DNA from: Sphingobacterium chuzhouense
GTDB taxonomy: Bacteria > Bacteroidota > Bacteroidia > Sphingobacteriales > Sphingobacteriaceae
Length of the DNA stretch: 64,000 bases
Reading direction: 5' to 3'
NCBI RefSeq assembly: GCF_014692525.1
Contig: NZ_JACNYL010000001.1
Coordinates: 1,550,001-1,614,000, forward strand
Shown: positions 51,442 to 60,731 of the stretch, in pieces
Layout: each line of letters opens with the position of its first letter
Position numbering within the stretch: the first letter of the stretch is position 1
Program-made: the position numbers and the translations under genes
Notes under the pieces: model-generated
What the model saw: only the letters and a program-made list of their open reading frames with translations
The model's database searches: none
What the model was told of the DNA's origin: nothing

Positions 51442-52620
51442 TCACTTTTCATTAAACACGGTCAACCGACTGGTTAACCCAAACATCAATAAGCCAAAAC
51501 AGGCGAATACGCCAAAAGAGTACCGTAAACTAAATACCTCGGCTATATATCCAATAAGCGGGGGACCCATCAAAAAACCTAGATAGCTTACGCTGGATAC
51601 CATCGCTAATGCCACTCCGGAAGAGATGGTTTTGTGTGTTCCTGCAACTGAATACACAGATGGGATGTTACATGCAACACCTAATCCTACAAGCATAAAA
51701 GCGAGCGTACATAGAATAAGTTGTGGAAAAATAACCGCACCCATCATGCCAGCAAACATGAGGACTCCGCTAATCTGTAGTGTTCGTTTACGGCCGATTC
51801 GGCTGATAACAGCATCACCAACAAACCGGCCTAGCGCCATCATAATCATGAATGAGGCATATCCGAGAGTAGTCCATTTTTCTGGAGCGTGGACAATATC
51901 ATGAAAATATACGCCACTCCAGTCAAACATCGCGCCTTCCGTTGCCATGCTACAAAAACCGATGACACCCAAGGATATTAACAAACGATCGGGTTTAAAT
52001 GAGAAGGATTTTTTTTCGGTTGTACTGGCAATGTCCTGTACGAGATAAGCTTTATTCAAAAAAATATTAATAAGCATCAATCCCATAACAATATAGAAAT
52101 GCGTTTGTGTGGATAAGTCTACATTAAGGGAAATCAAACCAATTATTGCGCCGGTAAAACCGGCAATGCTCCATGACCCATGAAAGGACGACATGATTGA
52201 TTTCTTATAGAGGCGCTCCGCTAATACGCCTTGTGTGTTGACAGAGATATTACAGATATTACCCACGATGCCGAAAAGCAAGAGCGTGCCCCCAAGTTGC
52301 CAAGCGTCTGATGCAAAAGGGATGCTACATAAAACCATTAGATAGACTACGGCCGCAATAGGCATAATGCGGTGGCTTCCGTATTTACTAACAAGCTTTC
52401 CAGAAACGGGCATCGTCAACAATTGGCCGATAGGCAATGCCAGCAAAACCGTACCTAATTGTGCTTCCGTAAGTTGTAATTGTGACTTTATAACGGGAAT
52501 ACGACTTGCCCAGCTGGCGAAGGCTAATCCTTGTCCGAAATAGAATAGCGAAACCGCTAAACGTATCCGTTGTTTATTCCCATACACTCCGGTTTTTTGT
52601 GTGTTTGTTGACGAGTCCAT
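51442..52620 (-). CDS. MFS transporter of unknown substrate
   Basis: A 392-residue protein with about 12 membrane helices. The start is set at ATG 52618-52620, because an exact TAnnTTTG promoter lies at 52649-52642 and an in-frame ATG at 52701 is upstream of it. The N-terminal segment FGQGLAFASWASRIPVIKSQLQLTEAQLGTVLLALPIGQL resembles the YbjJ-like MFS group often annotated as sugar or drug transporters. It converges on the LacI gene with a 3-base gap and has its own promoter. It could be linked to the pectin locus or be independent. Confidence 0.85.
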   Translation of the reverse strand: MDSSTNTQKTGVYGNKQRIRLAVSLFYFGQGLAFASWASRIPVIKSQLQLTEAQLGTVLLALPIGQLLTMPVSGKLVSKYGSHRIMPIAAVVYLMVLCSIPFASDAWQLGGTLLLFGIVGNICNISVNTQGVLAERLYKKSIMSSFHGSWSIAGFTGAIIGLISLNVDLSTQTHFYIVMGLMLINIFLNKAYLVQDIASTTEKKSFSFKPDRLLISLGVIGFCSMATEGAMFDWSGVYFHDIVHAPEKWTTLGYASFMIMMALGRFVGDAVISRIGRKRTLQISGVLMFAGMMGAVIFPQLILCTLAFMLVGLGVACNIPSVYSVAGTHKTISSGVALAMVSSVSYLGFLMGPPLIGYIAEVFSLRYSFGVFACFGLLMFGLTSRLTVFNEK

Positions 52621-52641
52621 GGCGACATCCTGATTTTGAGG

Positions 52642-52649
52642 CAAAAGTA
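52642..52649 (-). promoter_or_regulatory. Promoter -7 element of the MFS gene
   Basis: TACTTTTG on the minus strand matches TAnnTTTG exactly, 21 bases upstream of the chosen start; it decides against the longer reading from 52701. Confidence 0.6.
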
Positions 52650-52759
52650 CGATAATTTTACGCATTAAATAAGCGAAAATAGTTAGATCGGAAGACGACA
52701 AATCTTAAAAAAATGAGCTGAAAAATTAAGAAATGGTTGTTATTTTATAGGAGAGCCCT

Positions 52760-52767
52760 TACATTTG
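52760..52767 (+). promoter_or_regulatory. Promoter -7 element of tRNA-Lys
   Basis: TACATTTG matches TAnnTTTG exactly and ends 8 bases before the mature tRNA 5' end; TTGTTA at 52737-52742 is a possible -33 element. Confidence 0.65.
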
Positions 52768-52775
52768 TGTCAACA

Positions 52776-52848
52776 GACTCCGTAGCTCAGTTGGTAGAGC
52801 AACTGACTCTTAATCAGTGGGTCGAGAGTTCGAGCCTCTCCGGGGTCA
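52776..52848 (+). tRNA. tRNA-Lys (anticodon CTT)
   Basis: Full cloverleaf: acceptor GACTCCG/CGGGGTC (one U-G pair), D stem GCTC/GAGC, anticodon stem ACTGA/TCAGT with loop CTCTTAA (anticodon CTT), variable GGGTC, T arm GAGAG-TTCGAGC-CTCTC, discriminator A. CCA is not encoded. Confidence 0.95.
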
Positions 52849-52853
52849 CCTAT

Positions 52854-52892
52854 AAAAGTCATTTTCCTGCATGGGGAGGTGGCTTTTGTTTT
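52854..52892 (+). terminator. Terminator of tRNA-Lys
   Basis: AAAAGTCATTTTCC pairs with GGGAGGTGGCTTTT through a 14-bp stem containing several G-U pairs, followed by GTTTT. Confidence 0.65.
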
Positions 52893-52915
52893 AAACACAC
52901 GTTACCATTACATTT

Positions 52916-52933
52916 TTTAATCATCTGATTAAA
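52916..52933 (+). promoter_or_regulatory. TetR-type operator upstream of the TetR gene
   Basis: TTTAATCA-TC-TGATTAAA, an 8-2-8 perfect interrupted palindrome placed just before the -33 element of the TetR promoter. A near-copy lies between the TetR gene and the exporter operon (53617-53634), the arrangement expected for an autoregulated local repressor. Confidence 0.75.
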
Positions 52934-52936
52934 ATG

Positions 52937-52969
52937 TTTGGTTAATTGAAAAATTAGTCTTTATATTTG
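52937..52969 (+). promoter_or_regulatory. Promoter of the TetR gene
   Basis: TTTG (52937-52940), 21 bases of spacer, then TATATTTG (52962-52969) fit the Bacteroidota TTTG/TAnnTTTG promoter pattern; the ATG follows 24 bases later. Confidence 0.7.
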
Positions 52970-52993
52970 TGGTTGTAAAGGACGTTTGGTTAC

Positions 52994-53596
52994 ATGGCGA
53001 AAAATAAAGAAGTAAAAAATTTAGATACATCTACAGAAGAGAAAATCATACAGGCAGCGAGTAAGGTATTTACACAAAAGGGCTATGTAGCGACACGTAC
53101 GCGTGATATTGCCGAAGAAGCTGGAATCAATTTGGCTTTGCTTAACTACTATTTCCGTAGTAAAGAAAAATTGTTCCAGTTGATTATGGCGGAGAAGCTG
53201 CAGTTGTTATTTAGCGTAATATTACCCATAATCAATAATGATGATCTAACATTGGAAGAAAAGGTAGAAACCTTGGTGGAAAACTATATCAATTTGCTGG
53301 TTGATAACCCCGATTTGCCCCTATTTGTTTTAGGCGAGATTAAGGCCAATCCGGAAGGCTTTAAAGACAGGTTACAGATTAGGAAGCTATTGCAAAATTC
53401 TTCTTTTATCCGTCAGCTGCGAGAAAGAAGACCGAATATCGAGCCCGTACAGTTTATCACCTCACTTCTTGGGATGACGGTTTTCCCTTTCATAGCCAAG
53501 CAAATTCTATTTGCAGATGATAAAAGCTTTAAAATATTAATGGAAGAAAGAAAAGTATTGATTGCTAAATGGGCGAAAATGATATTGGAAACATAA
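52994..53596 (+). CDS. TetR/AcrR family repressor of the exporter operon
   Basis: A 200-residue TetR protein. The N-terminal three-helix DNA-binding domain (about 13-60) reads IIQAASKVFTQKGYVATRTRDIAEEAGINLALLNYYFRSKEKLF, and the C-terminal helical ligand domain is divergent. It directly precedes the TolC-HlyD-ABC genes, as the TetR regulator CecR (YbiH) precedes ybhGFSR in enterobacteria. Two matching palindromes, one in its own promoter region and one before tolC, suggest that it represses both. Confidence 0.92.
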   Translation: MAKNKEVKNLDTSTEEKIIQAASKVFTQKGYVATRTRDIAEEAGINLALLNYYFRSKEKLFQLIMAEKLQLLFSVILPIINNDDLTLEEKVETLVENYINLLVDNPDLPLFVLGEIKANPEGFKDRLQIRKLLQNSSFIRQLRERRPNIEPVQFITSLLGMTVFPFIAKQILFADDKSFKILMEERKVLIAKWAKMILET

Positions 53597-53616
53597 AATA
53601 TTTTTTTTATATAGAT

Positions 53617-53634
53617 GTTAATCAAATGATTAAA
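53617..53634 (+). promoter_or_regulatory. TetR-type operator before the exporter genes
   Basis: GTTAATCA-AA-TGATTAAA has 7 of 8 paired positions and the same ATCA/TGAT cores and spacing as 52916-52933. It is 17 bases before the tolC start. Confidence 0.7.
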
Positions 53635-53651
53635 ACGAATTAATTAAAATC

Positions 53652-54947
53652 ATGATTAGAATAATAAAGAACATAGTTTTTAGGCAGTCGGTTGTCGTCA
53701 TAAGTTGCTGGCTCATAACTACCAACAATATTTATGGGCAGTCATCCCAATCACTAAACTTAGATGTTTGCTATCAACTTGCAGAAAACAATTATCCTTT
53801 GGTAAAACAATATGCACTGTTAGACAAGACCCGGGAATATTCATTGACCAACGCTTCAAAAGGTTATCTACCACAAATAAATGTAGGAGGACAAGCGAGT
53901 TATCAATCTGACGTAACACAAATACCTATATCCCTTCCGAACATCGATATTCCTTCTATAAGCAAAGATCAGTATAAACTATATGGAGAAGTGTCGCAGC
54001 CGCTCACGGATTTGTTTACGGTAAAACACCAAAAGGAACTTATTCACGCTAATTCGGCTGTGGAAGAACAAAAAGTAGAAGTGGAATTGTACAAACTGAA
54101 AGAACGTATAAACCAATTCTACTTTGGTATCCTATTGATTGATGCGCAGTTAACTCAGGCTGAGACCTTAAAAAAAGACATCCGTTCTGGGATGAACAAA
54201 AACGATGTTGCCATAGCCAACGGGATCGCTTTAAAAAGCAGCAGCGATATACTGCGAGCAGAGTTATTGAAAGCAGATCAGCGTACAATCGAGCTGAAAG
54301 CCATGCGGAAAGGATATGCCGATATGCTTTCCCTATTTATCAATCGTCCCGTTAAAGAAAACACGATATTGGAAAAGCCATATCGGGCAGCTTCGTTGAT
54401 GACGAAGATCAACCGTCCAGAACTAAAATTGTTTGAAACACAGAAGAGCACCTTTGATGTGCAGAGCAAACTGATAGATACTAAGGCTTTACCCCGTTTC
54501 AGTCTTTTCTTCCAAGGAGGATATGGCAGACCAGGGCTAAATATGTTGAACAACAATTTTGATTTGTATTATATCGGTGGTGCCCGTCTGACATGGAACA
54601 TCTCCAGTTTCTATACACAAAAACAGGAAAAACAACTGCTCAATCTAAGTCAGAACGCGCTGGAAGTACAAAAAGAAACGTTCGTTTTCAATACCAACCT
54701 TACATTAAAACAACAGGATAGTGAAATAGCAAAACTGGAAGAACTGATACAAACGGATCAGGATATTGTTCGCTTGAGGGAAAGCGTAAAGCTATCTGCG
54801 CAAAACCAGTTGGCGTACGGCACAACGACCACAAACGATTATCTCACGTATATCAACGCAGAAGACCAAGCAAAGCAAAATCTGATTATCCACGAGATAC
54901 AGCTTTTGATGGCACAGTATAATTTTAAAACAACATCAGGAAATTAA
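53652..54947 (+). CDS. TolC family outer-membrane efflux protein
   Basis: A 431-residue protein with an N-terminal signal sequence (to about NIYGQ) and the two-fold repeat of long helices and short beta strands typical of outer-membrane factors (LDVCYQLAENNYPLVKQYALLDK; LTWNISSFYTQKQEKQLLNLSQNALEVQKE). It forms the outer-membrane duct of a tripartite exporter with the HlyD-type adaptor 10 bases downstream and the ABC transporter after it. Confidence 0.93.
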   Translation: MIRIIKNIVFRQSVVVISCWLITTNNIYGQSSQSLNLDVCYQLAENNYPLVKQYALLDKTREYSLTNASKGYLPQINVGGQASYQSDVTQIPISLPNIDIPSISKDQYKLYGEVSQPLTDLFTVKHQKELIHANSAVEEQKVEVELYKLKERINQFYFGILLIDAQLTQAETLKKDIRSGMNKNDVAIANGIALKSSSDILRAELLKADQRTIELKAMRKGYADMLSLFINRPVKENTILEKPYRAASLMTKINRPELKLFETQKSTFDVQSKLIDTKALPRFSLFFQGGYGRPGLNMLNNNFDLYYIGGARLTWNISSFYTQKQEKQLLNLSQNALEVQKETFVFNTNLTLKQQDSEIAKLEELIQTDQDIVRLRESVKLSAQNQLAYGTTTTNDYLTYINAEDQAKQNLIIHEIQLLMAQYNFKTTSGN

Positions 54948-54957
54948 ACCGACAACA

Positions 54958-55872
54958 ATGAATACAGCTCCAGAAAATCGTTACGTTTTATTTAAAATAA
55001 TGGTAATAATTATTTTATCCGCGTGCAACACCAATCGACATTCTTTCGATGCATCAGGTTCGTTTGAAGCCGAAGAAACGATTGTATCAGCTGAGGCGCA
55101 AGGGATGCTGAAAGCTTTTGATATCCAGGAAGGGCAATCCCTACAAGCCGGGGAACGAATTGGTTATGTTGACAGTGTGCAATTGCATTTAAAGAAAAAG
55201 CAATTGGAGGCACAGATACGTGCATTGACCGGAAAGAAACCGAACATTCCGGTTCAGTTATCTGCCCTGCAGGAACAATTACGAACGGCCGAAAAAGAGA
55301 AAGTTAGAATAACCAATCTGGTAAAAGGTGATGCAGCGACACCCAAGCAGTTAGACGATATGAACGCACAGATTGAAGTACTGAAAAAGCAAATTGAAGC
55401 ACAGCAATCATCGCTAAATATTTCTAGTGAAGGTATCAGCAAAGATGCTATCCCGTTGCAGATACAGATTGAACAATTGGAAGACCAACTGAGTAAATGT
55501 CATATTGTAAATCCTATAGCGGGAACCGTGTTAACCAAATATGCCGAAGCTAATGAGATGGCCACAGTGGGAAAGCCGCTGTACAAAATTGCAGATTTAT
55601 CCAATATCATCCTGCGGGCTTATATTACGGGAGATCAATTGTCCCAAATCAAGCTCAACCAAAAGGTAAGCGTAAATACGGATGATGGAAATGGAGGGTA
55701 CAAGAAAACAGAAGGAATAATAACCTGGATAAGCGACAAAGCAGAGTTTACACCAAAAACCATTCAAACGAAAGATGAACGGGCAAATATGGTCTATGCG
55801 ATAAAAGTGAAGGTTAAGAATGATGGTGTGTACAAAATAGGCATGTATGGTGAAATTTTATTTGATGAGTAG
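54958..55872 (+). CDS. HlyD/YbhG-type periplasmic adaptor lipoprotein
   Basis: A 304-residue membrane fusion protein with lipobox LSAC (Cys23), a split biotinyl-lipoyl domain (about 38-75 and 180-210), a coiled-coil hairpin (about 80-170, rich in Gln/Glu/Lys) and a beta-barrel domain. It resembles YbhG. It links the ABC-2 permeases to TolC. It lies between tolC and the ATPase genes in one operon. Confidence 0.92.
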   Translation: MNTAPENRYVLFKIMVIIILSACNTNRHSFDASGSFEAEETIVSAEAQGMLKAFDIQEGQSLQAGERIGYVDSVQLHLKKKQLEAQIRALTGKKPNIPVQLSALQEQLRTAEKEKVRITNLVKGDAATPKQLDDMNAQIEVLKKQIEAQQSSLNISSEGISKDAIPLQIQIEQLEDQLSKCHIVNPIAGTVLTKYAEANEMATVGKPLYKIADLSNIILRAYITGDQLSQIKLNQKVSVNTDDGNGGYKKTEGIITWISDKAEFTPKTIQTKDERANMVYAIKVKVKNDGVYKIGMYGEILFDE

Positions 55873-55908
55873 GGGAAATCAGAAAGTGGAAAATAAGGGT
55901 CAATTATA

Positions 55909-56826
55909 ATGAAAGACGTTGTTTTAAATAATATCTCTAAGACCTACCATAAAGGAATGGTGCAGGCGGTAAATGATGTAACATTTCACGTAAGCAAAGG
56001 CGAACTGTTCGGGTTGATTGGACCCGATGGTGCCGGTAAAACCAGCATTTTTCGTATCCTCACTACCTTACTTTTACCGGATGGAGGAACAGCTTCCGTA
56101 AATGGATTTGATGTGGTAAAAGATTATAAGGCCATTCGTAAAAATGTAGGCTATATGCCCGGTAAGTTCTCTTTGTATCAGGACCTCTCCGTACAGGAGA
56201 ACCTGAACTTTTTCGCGGCTATATTCCATACCAGTATAGAGGAAAACTACGATCTTATCAAGGATATATACATACAGTTAGAGCCGTTCAGGGATCGGAG
56301 GGCAGGAAAGCTTTCGGGGGGTATGAAACAGAAATTGGCACTATGTTGTGCGCTAATACATCGTCCAACGGTACTCTTTCTCGATGAACCAACGACGGGT
56401 GTGGACGTTGTTTCCAGAAAAGAATTCTGGGATATGCTGAAACGTCTGAAACAGCAAGGAATTACCATCCTGGTTTCCACTCCTTATATGGATGAAGCCA
56501 TGCTTTGCGAACGGATCGCCCTGATACAGAATGGCCAGATCATGTCTATCGATACACCTGAAAATATCATAAAACAATTCCCCGAAAACCTTTTTGCTGT
56601 GAAATCTGATACTATGGGAAACCTATTGCATGATTTAAAAAATATTGAAATAATAAAAAGCTGTAATGCGTTTGGTGCATATCACCATGTGACATTCAAT
56701 CATGATGATCCAGAGATGAAAGAAAAACTCATCCGTATTTTGGAAGAAAAAAAGCATATGAATATAGAGCTAAAACCGATTACGCCAACCATCGAGGATT
56801 GCTTTATCAAATTAATGGAGAATTAG
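55909..56826 (+). CDS. ABC exporter ATPase 1 (N-terminal half of YbhF type)
   Basis: A 305-residue ABC ATPase: Walker A GPDGAGKTS (38-46), signature LSGGMKQKLALCCALIHRP, Walker B VLFLDEPTTGVD and switch STPYMDEA. It matches the first of the two nucleotide-binding halves that are fused in YbhF. The gene ends 2 bases before the second ATPase gene, so the two probably form a heterodimer. Confidence 0.94.
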   Translation: MKDVVLNNISKTYHKGMVQAVNDVTFHVSKGELFGLIGPDGAGKTSIFRILTTLLLPDGGTASVNGFDVVKDYKAIRKNVGYMPGKFSLYQDLSVQENLNFFAAIFHTSIEENYDLIKDIYIQLEPFRDRRAGKLSGGMKQKLALCCALIHRPTVLFLDEPTTGVDVVSRKEFWDMLKRLKQQGITILVSTPYMDEAMLCERIALIQNGQIMSIDTPENIIKQFPENLFAVKSDTMGNLLHDLKNIEIIKSCNAFGAYHHVTFNHDDPEMKEKLIRILEEKKHMNIELKPITPTIEDCFIKLMEN

Positions 56827-56828
56827 GT

Positions 56829-57566
56829 ATGGACACTGTAATACATACTGATAAGCTTACCAAACGATTTGGCGATTTTATTGCCGCCAATGAAATCACC
56901 TTTGAGGTATATCAGGGCGAAATCTTTGGTTTTCTAGGGGCAAATGGTGCAGGAAAAACAACAGCTATGCGTATGTTATGCGGCTTATCCACACCTTCAT
57001 CGGGAACGGCTACAATTGCTGGATTCGATATCTATAAAGAAACCGAAAAAATCAAAAAAAACATTGGTTATATGAGCCAGAAATTCTCGCTGTATGAAGA
57101 TTTAACCGTCTTGGAAAATATCCGTTTTTTCGGCGGTATCTATGGTTTGTCGGATAAGCAGATAAAAGAAAAGAGCGGCCAGCTCATAGAATCATTAGGT
57201 ATGAAAGGCGAAGCCAAAAAGATGGTAGGTTCATTGCCATTGGGCTGGAAGCAAAAGTTATCATTTTCGGTAGCCATTCTCCATGAGCCCAAAATTGTTT
57301 TTCTCGATGAACCAACAGGAGGTGTTGACCCGGTAACCAGACGTCAGTTCTGGGATTTGATATACGAAGCGGCGGGCAATGGTATCACGGTTTTCGTGAC
57401 CACACATTATATGGATGAAGCTGAATATTGCAACCGCATCTCGATGATGGTGGATGGGGAAATAAAAGCACTCGATACGCCGGCAAAATTGAAACAACGG
57501 TATTCCGCCATATCGATGGACGAGGTTTTTTATGAATTGGCTAGAGGAGCAAAAAGAAGCGAATAA
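56829..57566 (+). CDS. ABC exporter ATPase 2 (C-terminal half of YbhF type)
   Basis: A 245-residue ABC ATPase. The start is set at ATG 56829, two bases after the previous stop; a reading from 56799 would overlap. Walker A is GANGAGKTT (37-45) and Walker B VFLDEPTGGVD, but the signature reads LPLGWKQKLSF instead of LSGGQ, as in the second half of YbhF-type pumps. With ATPase 1 it makes an asymmetric pair. It overlaps the next gene by one base. Confidence 0.94.
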   Translation: MDTVIHTDKLTKRFGDFIAANEITFEVYQGEIFGFLGANGAGKTTAMRMLCGLSTPSSGTATIAGFDIYKETEKIKKNIGYMSQKFSLYEDLTVLENIRFFGGIYGLSDKQIKEKSGQLIESLGMKGEAKKMVGSLPLGWKQKLSFSVAILHEPKIVFLDEPTGGVDPVTRRQFWDLIYEAAGNGITVFVTTHYMDEAEYCNRISMMVDGEIKALDTPAKLKQRYSAISMDEVFYELARGAKRSE

Positions 57567-58672
57567 TGAATAACATTTCCATTTTTATAAAAAAGGAGTT
57601 TCTGCATGTTTTTCGCGACCGGAAAACCTTGTTGATGCTGTTTGGTTTGCCCATAGTACAGATTATTCTATTTGGTTTTGCGCTGACCAATGAAATCAAA
57701 AATGCAAAAATCGTGGTCTGCGATTATGCAAAAGATGCCGCTTCAAAGCAAATTATCGGAAAGCTGCAAGCAAGCCAACAATTTGAAATACAAAATGCGT
57801 TGTTAAGCCATAATCAGATAGAAGCAGCTTTTAAAAATGGGAAAATAAAAATGGCGATTATTTTTCCTGCCAATTTCAATAACGACTTATTGCATCAGAA
57901 TAAGGCGCAAGTGCAGTTGATTACCGATGCATCCGATCCCAATACAGCAACGACAATCAGTGGATACGCCAGCCAAATTCTCATGGATTATCAGAACGAA
58001 CTGATGCAATTACAAAACCTACCCTATCAAATCCATACAGAGATGAGAATGATTTATAATCCCGAACTGAAGGCCGCTGTAAATTTTGTCCCGGGAGTGA
58101 TGTCGTTGATTTTATTACTCGTCTGCGTACTGATGACTTCCGTTGCCATCGTGAAAGAAAAGGAAATCGGCACAATGGAGATATTGCTGGTCTCACCTTT
58201 TAACCCTTTTTTGGTTATCGTATCTAAAGCGGTTCCCTATCTTGCCTTATCCTTGATTAACTTAACGGTCATTTTATTGCTGAGTGTATTTGTGTTGGGA
58301 ATGCCGATTAACGGTAGTGTTTTGTTGCTATATGCGGTGAGTACATTGTTCATCATTACAGCCCTTTCCTTAGGTTTGCTAATTTCGAATAGCACGGCTT
58401 CGCAGCAGGCGGCTATGTTGATTTCCCTGATGGGGATGTTAGTGCCGTCCATTCTATTTACAGGCTTTATGTTTCCGTTGGAGAATATGCCCTATCCCTT
58501 ACAGCTCGTGTCCCATATCATTCCAGCCAAATGGTATTACATTATCGTTAAATCTATTATGGTAAAAGGGTTAGGTTTCTCGGCAATATGGAAAGAAACA
58601 TTGATTTTATTGGGAATGACGCTCGTGCTATTGGTCGTTAATATCAAAAAATTTAAAATACGTTTGACATGA
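57566..58672 (+). CDS. ABC-2 type permease 1 (YbhS/YbhR-like)
   Basis: A 368-residue inner-membrane protein: one N-terminal helix (LLMLFGLPIVQIILFGFAL), a large periplasmic domain (about 45-170), then five helices with the ABC-2 EKEIGTMEILLVSPF motif. Substrates of this family include drugs and, in YbhFSR, cephalosporins/fluoroquinolones or cations; nothing here decides it. It overlaps permease 2 by ATGA. Confidence 0.94.
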   Translation: MNNISIFIKKEFLHVFRDRKTLLMLFGLPIVQIILFGFALTNEIKNAKIVVCDYAKDAASKQIIGKLQASQQFEIQNALLSHNQIEAAFKNGKIKMAIIFPANFNNDLLHQNKAQVQLITDASDPNTATTISGYASQILMDYQNELMQLQNLPYQIHTEMRMIYNPELKAAVNFVPGVMSLILLLVCVLMTSVAIVKEKEIGTMEILLVSPFNPFLVIVSKAVPYLALSLINLTVILLLSVFVLGMPINGSVLLLYAVSTLFIITALSLGLLISNSTASQQAAMLISLMGMLVPSILFTGFMFPLENMPYPLQLVSHIIPAKWYYIIVKSIMVKGLGFSAIWKETLILLGMTLVLLVVNIKKFKIRLT

Positions 58673-59790
58673 GAACGCTGAAATTTTTATTGCATAAAGA
58701 ATTTAAGCAGATATTCCGCAATAAAGCCTTATTGCCGATGCTGTTTGTCGTGCCTATCATGCAATTGCTTATTCTTCCTTTGGCTGCAGATTATGAAATA
58801 AAGAATATTAACATAACGGTTGTTGATTACGATCATTCAACCTATTCACAAAAATTGATTTCGAAAATAATCGCCTCTGGATATTTCAAGTTGGCAAATT
58901 ATGCAAAGGGGTTTAATGGAGCGTTTGATGATATTGAAAACGACCGAGCCGACTTGATATTGGAGATACCACAAGGTTTTGAACGCAACCTTATTCGTGA
59001 AGATGAGCAACAACTATATATAGCCGTCAATGCCATTAACGGTGTAAAAGCCAGTCTTGGAGGCACATATTTAAATCGCATCATCGCCGATTATAATGCA
59101 GACGTTCGTGTAGAATGGGTACAGATGCCGAGATTCCACCTCTTTCCAACTATTGAAACAGTCTCGGCCAATTGGTTTAATCCTACGATGAATTATCGTT
59201 TTTATATGGTTCCTGGTATTCTCGCGTTGTTGGTGACCATGATTGGCGCTTATATGTGTGCGCTTAATATCGTTAAGGAAAAAGAAGTCGGTACGATCGA
59301 ACAAATCAACGTTACACCAATCAAAAAATATCAGTTTATTTTAGGAAAACTTATACCATTCTGGCTTATTGGCGTCGTGGTATTCAGTATAGGGCTATTT
59401 GGTATTGGATGGCTCGTCTATGGCATCGTCCCTATAGGGAGTCTATTCTTATTATACGCATACCTTTCGGTATATTTGATTGCGGTATTAGGTTTGGGGC
59501 TGTTGATTTCCACATATGCGGAAACCCAACAACAGGCAATGTCGATAGCTTTTTTCTTTATGATGATTTTTATCTTGATGAGCGGCTTGTTTACGCCTAT
59601 TGATAGCATGCCCAAATGGGCTTATGTAATGACGCAGTTCAGCCCTATAACCTATTTTATAGAGGTCATGCGGATGATTGTGTTGAAAGGAAGTGAATTT
59701 TCGGATGTAAAAATTCATTTTTTAATCATGATAGGTTTTGCGGTATTCCTTAATGGATGGGCGATCTATAACTATAAAAAGACCAGCTAA
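58669..59790 (+). CDS. ABC-2 type permease 2 (YbhR/YbhS-like)
   Basis: A 373-residue paralogue of permease 1 with the same layout: N-terminal helix, periplasmic domain, then helices around EKEVGTIEQINVTPIKKYQFILGK and FFFMMIFILMSGLFTPIDSMPKW. It forms the heterodimeric channel with permease 1 and is the last gene of the exporter operon. Confidence 0.94.
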   Translation: MRTLKFLLHKEFKQIFRNKALLPMLFVVPIMQLLILPLAADYEIKNINITVVDYDHSTYSQKLISKIIASGYFKLANYAKGFNGAFDDIENDRADLILEIPQGFERNLIREDEQQLYIAVNAINGVKASLGGTYLNRIIADYNADVRVEWVQMPRFHLFPTIETVSANWFNPTMNYRFYMVPGILALLVTMIGAYMCALNIVKEKEVGTIEQINVTPIKKYQFILGKLIPFWLIGVVVFSIGLFGIGWLVYGIVPIGSLFLLYAYLSVYLIAVLGLGLLISTYAETQQQAMSIAFFFMMIFILMSGLFTPIDSMPKWAYVMTQFSPITYFIEVMRMIVLKGSEFSDVKIHFLIMIGFAVFLNGWAIYNYKKTS

Positions 59791-59864
59791 CAGTATATCG
59801 CATATTTCGGATTTTACTGTTGCAAAAGATTGTGGAGATTTGTAAAATAAGAGATAAGAAGAAG

Positions 59865-60731
59865 ATGGAAACACAGGCAACCATGAATTATAATCGTATA
59901 GCAAAGGCCATTGATTATATTAAGATACATTTTAAGAAACAGCCCAATCTAGATGATGTCGCGGAAAAGATAAATTTAAGTCCGGCGCATTTTCAGCGTA
60001 TGTTTACCGAATGGGCAGGAACAAGCCCTAAAAGATTTTTGCAGTACATCTCTATAGAACATGCTAAGAAGATGTTAAAAGAGGAACAAGCAACCTTGTT
60101 TGAAACTACTTTTGAAACAGGACTTTCTAGTACGAGCCGTCTCCATGATCTGTTTGTAAACATCGAAGGGATGACACCGGCAGAATATAAAAATGGAGGT
60201 AAAAACCTGTACATCAACTACAGTTTCGCCGAAAGCCCCTTTGGAGCACTGATTACTGCTGCAACGGCGAAGGGTGTTTGTTATATGGCTTTTGAGGACG
60301 ACGAAGAAAAAGCTTTGAGTAACCTAAAAGCAAAATTCCCAAATGCCACATTCCAAAGAAAATTAGATTTATTGCAACAAAATGCTCTATTTATTTTTCA
60401 AAATGATTGGAGCAAGTTAAGCGAGATTAAATTACACTTGAAGGGCACTGATTTTCAATTGAAAGTGTGGGAAAGCCTATTAAAAATTCCGATGGGTAAA
60501 TTGTCGACTTATGGTTATATTGCCGAGCAAGTAGGCAGTCCTAAAGCTTCCCGTGCCGTTGGAACGGCTATAGGGAGTAATCCCGTTGCATTTCTTATCC
60601 CTTGTCATCGTGTCATCCAATCATCAGGCGTTTTTGGTGGATATATGTGGGGGGCAACGAGAAAAACGGCCATTATTGGCTGGGAAAGAGCGAAAACCTA
60701 CAAAGAAAACGCGCAGCATGGACTTGTTTAG
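59865..60731 (+). CDS. ada: Ada-like AraC/methylated-DNA methyltransferase
   Basis: A 288-residue protein. The start is set at METQATMNYNRIAK (59865); an upstream ATG at 59820 is less like the family. An AraC-type helix-turn-helix domain (about 8-110, LDDVAEKINLSPAHFQRMF) is followed by an O6-methylguanine-DNA methyltransferase domain with acceptor Cys247 in PCHRV. The N-terminal Cys38-type metal domain of E. coli Ada is absent, so sensing must differ. It overlaps alkB by 14 bases and forms an alkylation-response pair. Confidence 0.93.
   Translation: METQATMNYNRIAKAIDYIKIHFKKQPNLDDVAEKINLSPAHFQRMFTEWAGTSPKRFLQYISIEHAKKMLKEEQATLFETTFETGLSSTSRLHDLFVNIEGMTPAEYKNGGKNLYINYSFAESPFGALITAATAKGVCYMAFEDDEEKALSNLKAKFPNATFQRKLDLLQQNALFIFQNDWSKLSEIKLHLKGTDFQLKVWESLLKIPMGKLSTYGYIAEQVGSPKASRAVGTAIGSNPVAFLIPCHRVIQSSGVFGGYMWGATRKTAIIGWERAKTYKENAQHGLV

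Noticed and set aside
52621..52701. Longer N-terminus for the MFS transporter
   Set aside because: It would start upstream of an exact TAnnTTTG promoter element and adds residues unlike the family.
59789..59821. AACAGTA/TACTGTT hairpin as terminator of the exporter operon
   Set aside because: Only 7 A/T-rich pairs with a 19-base loop and no U tract.
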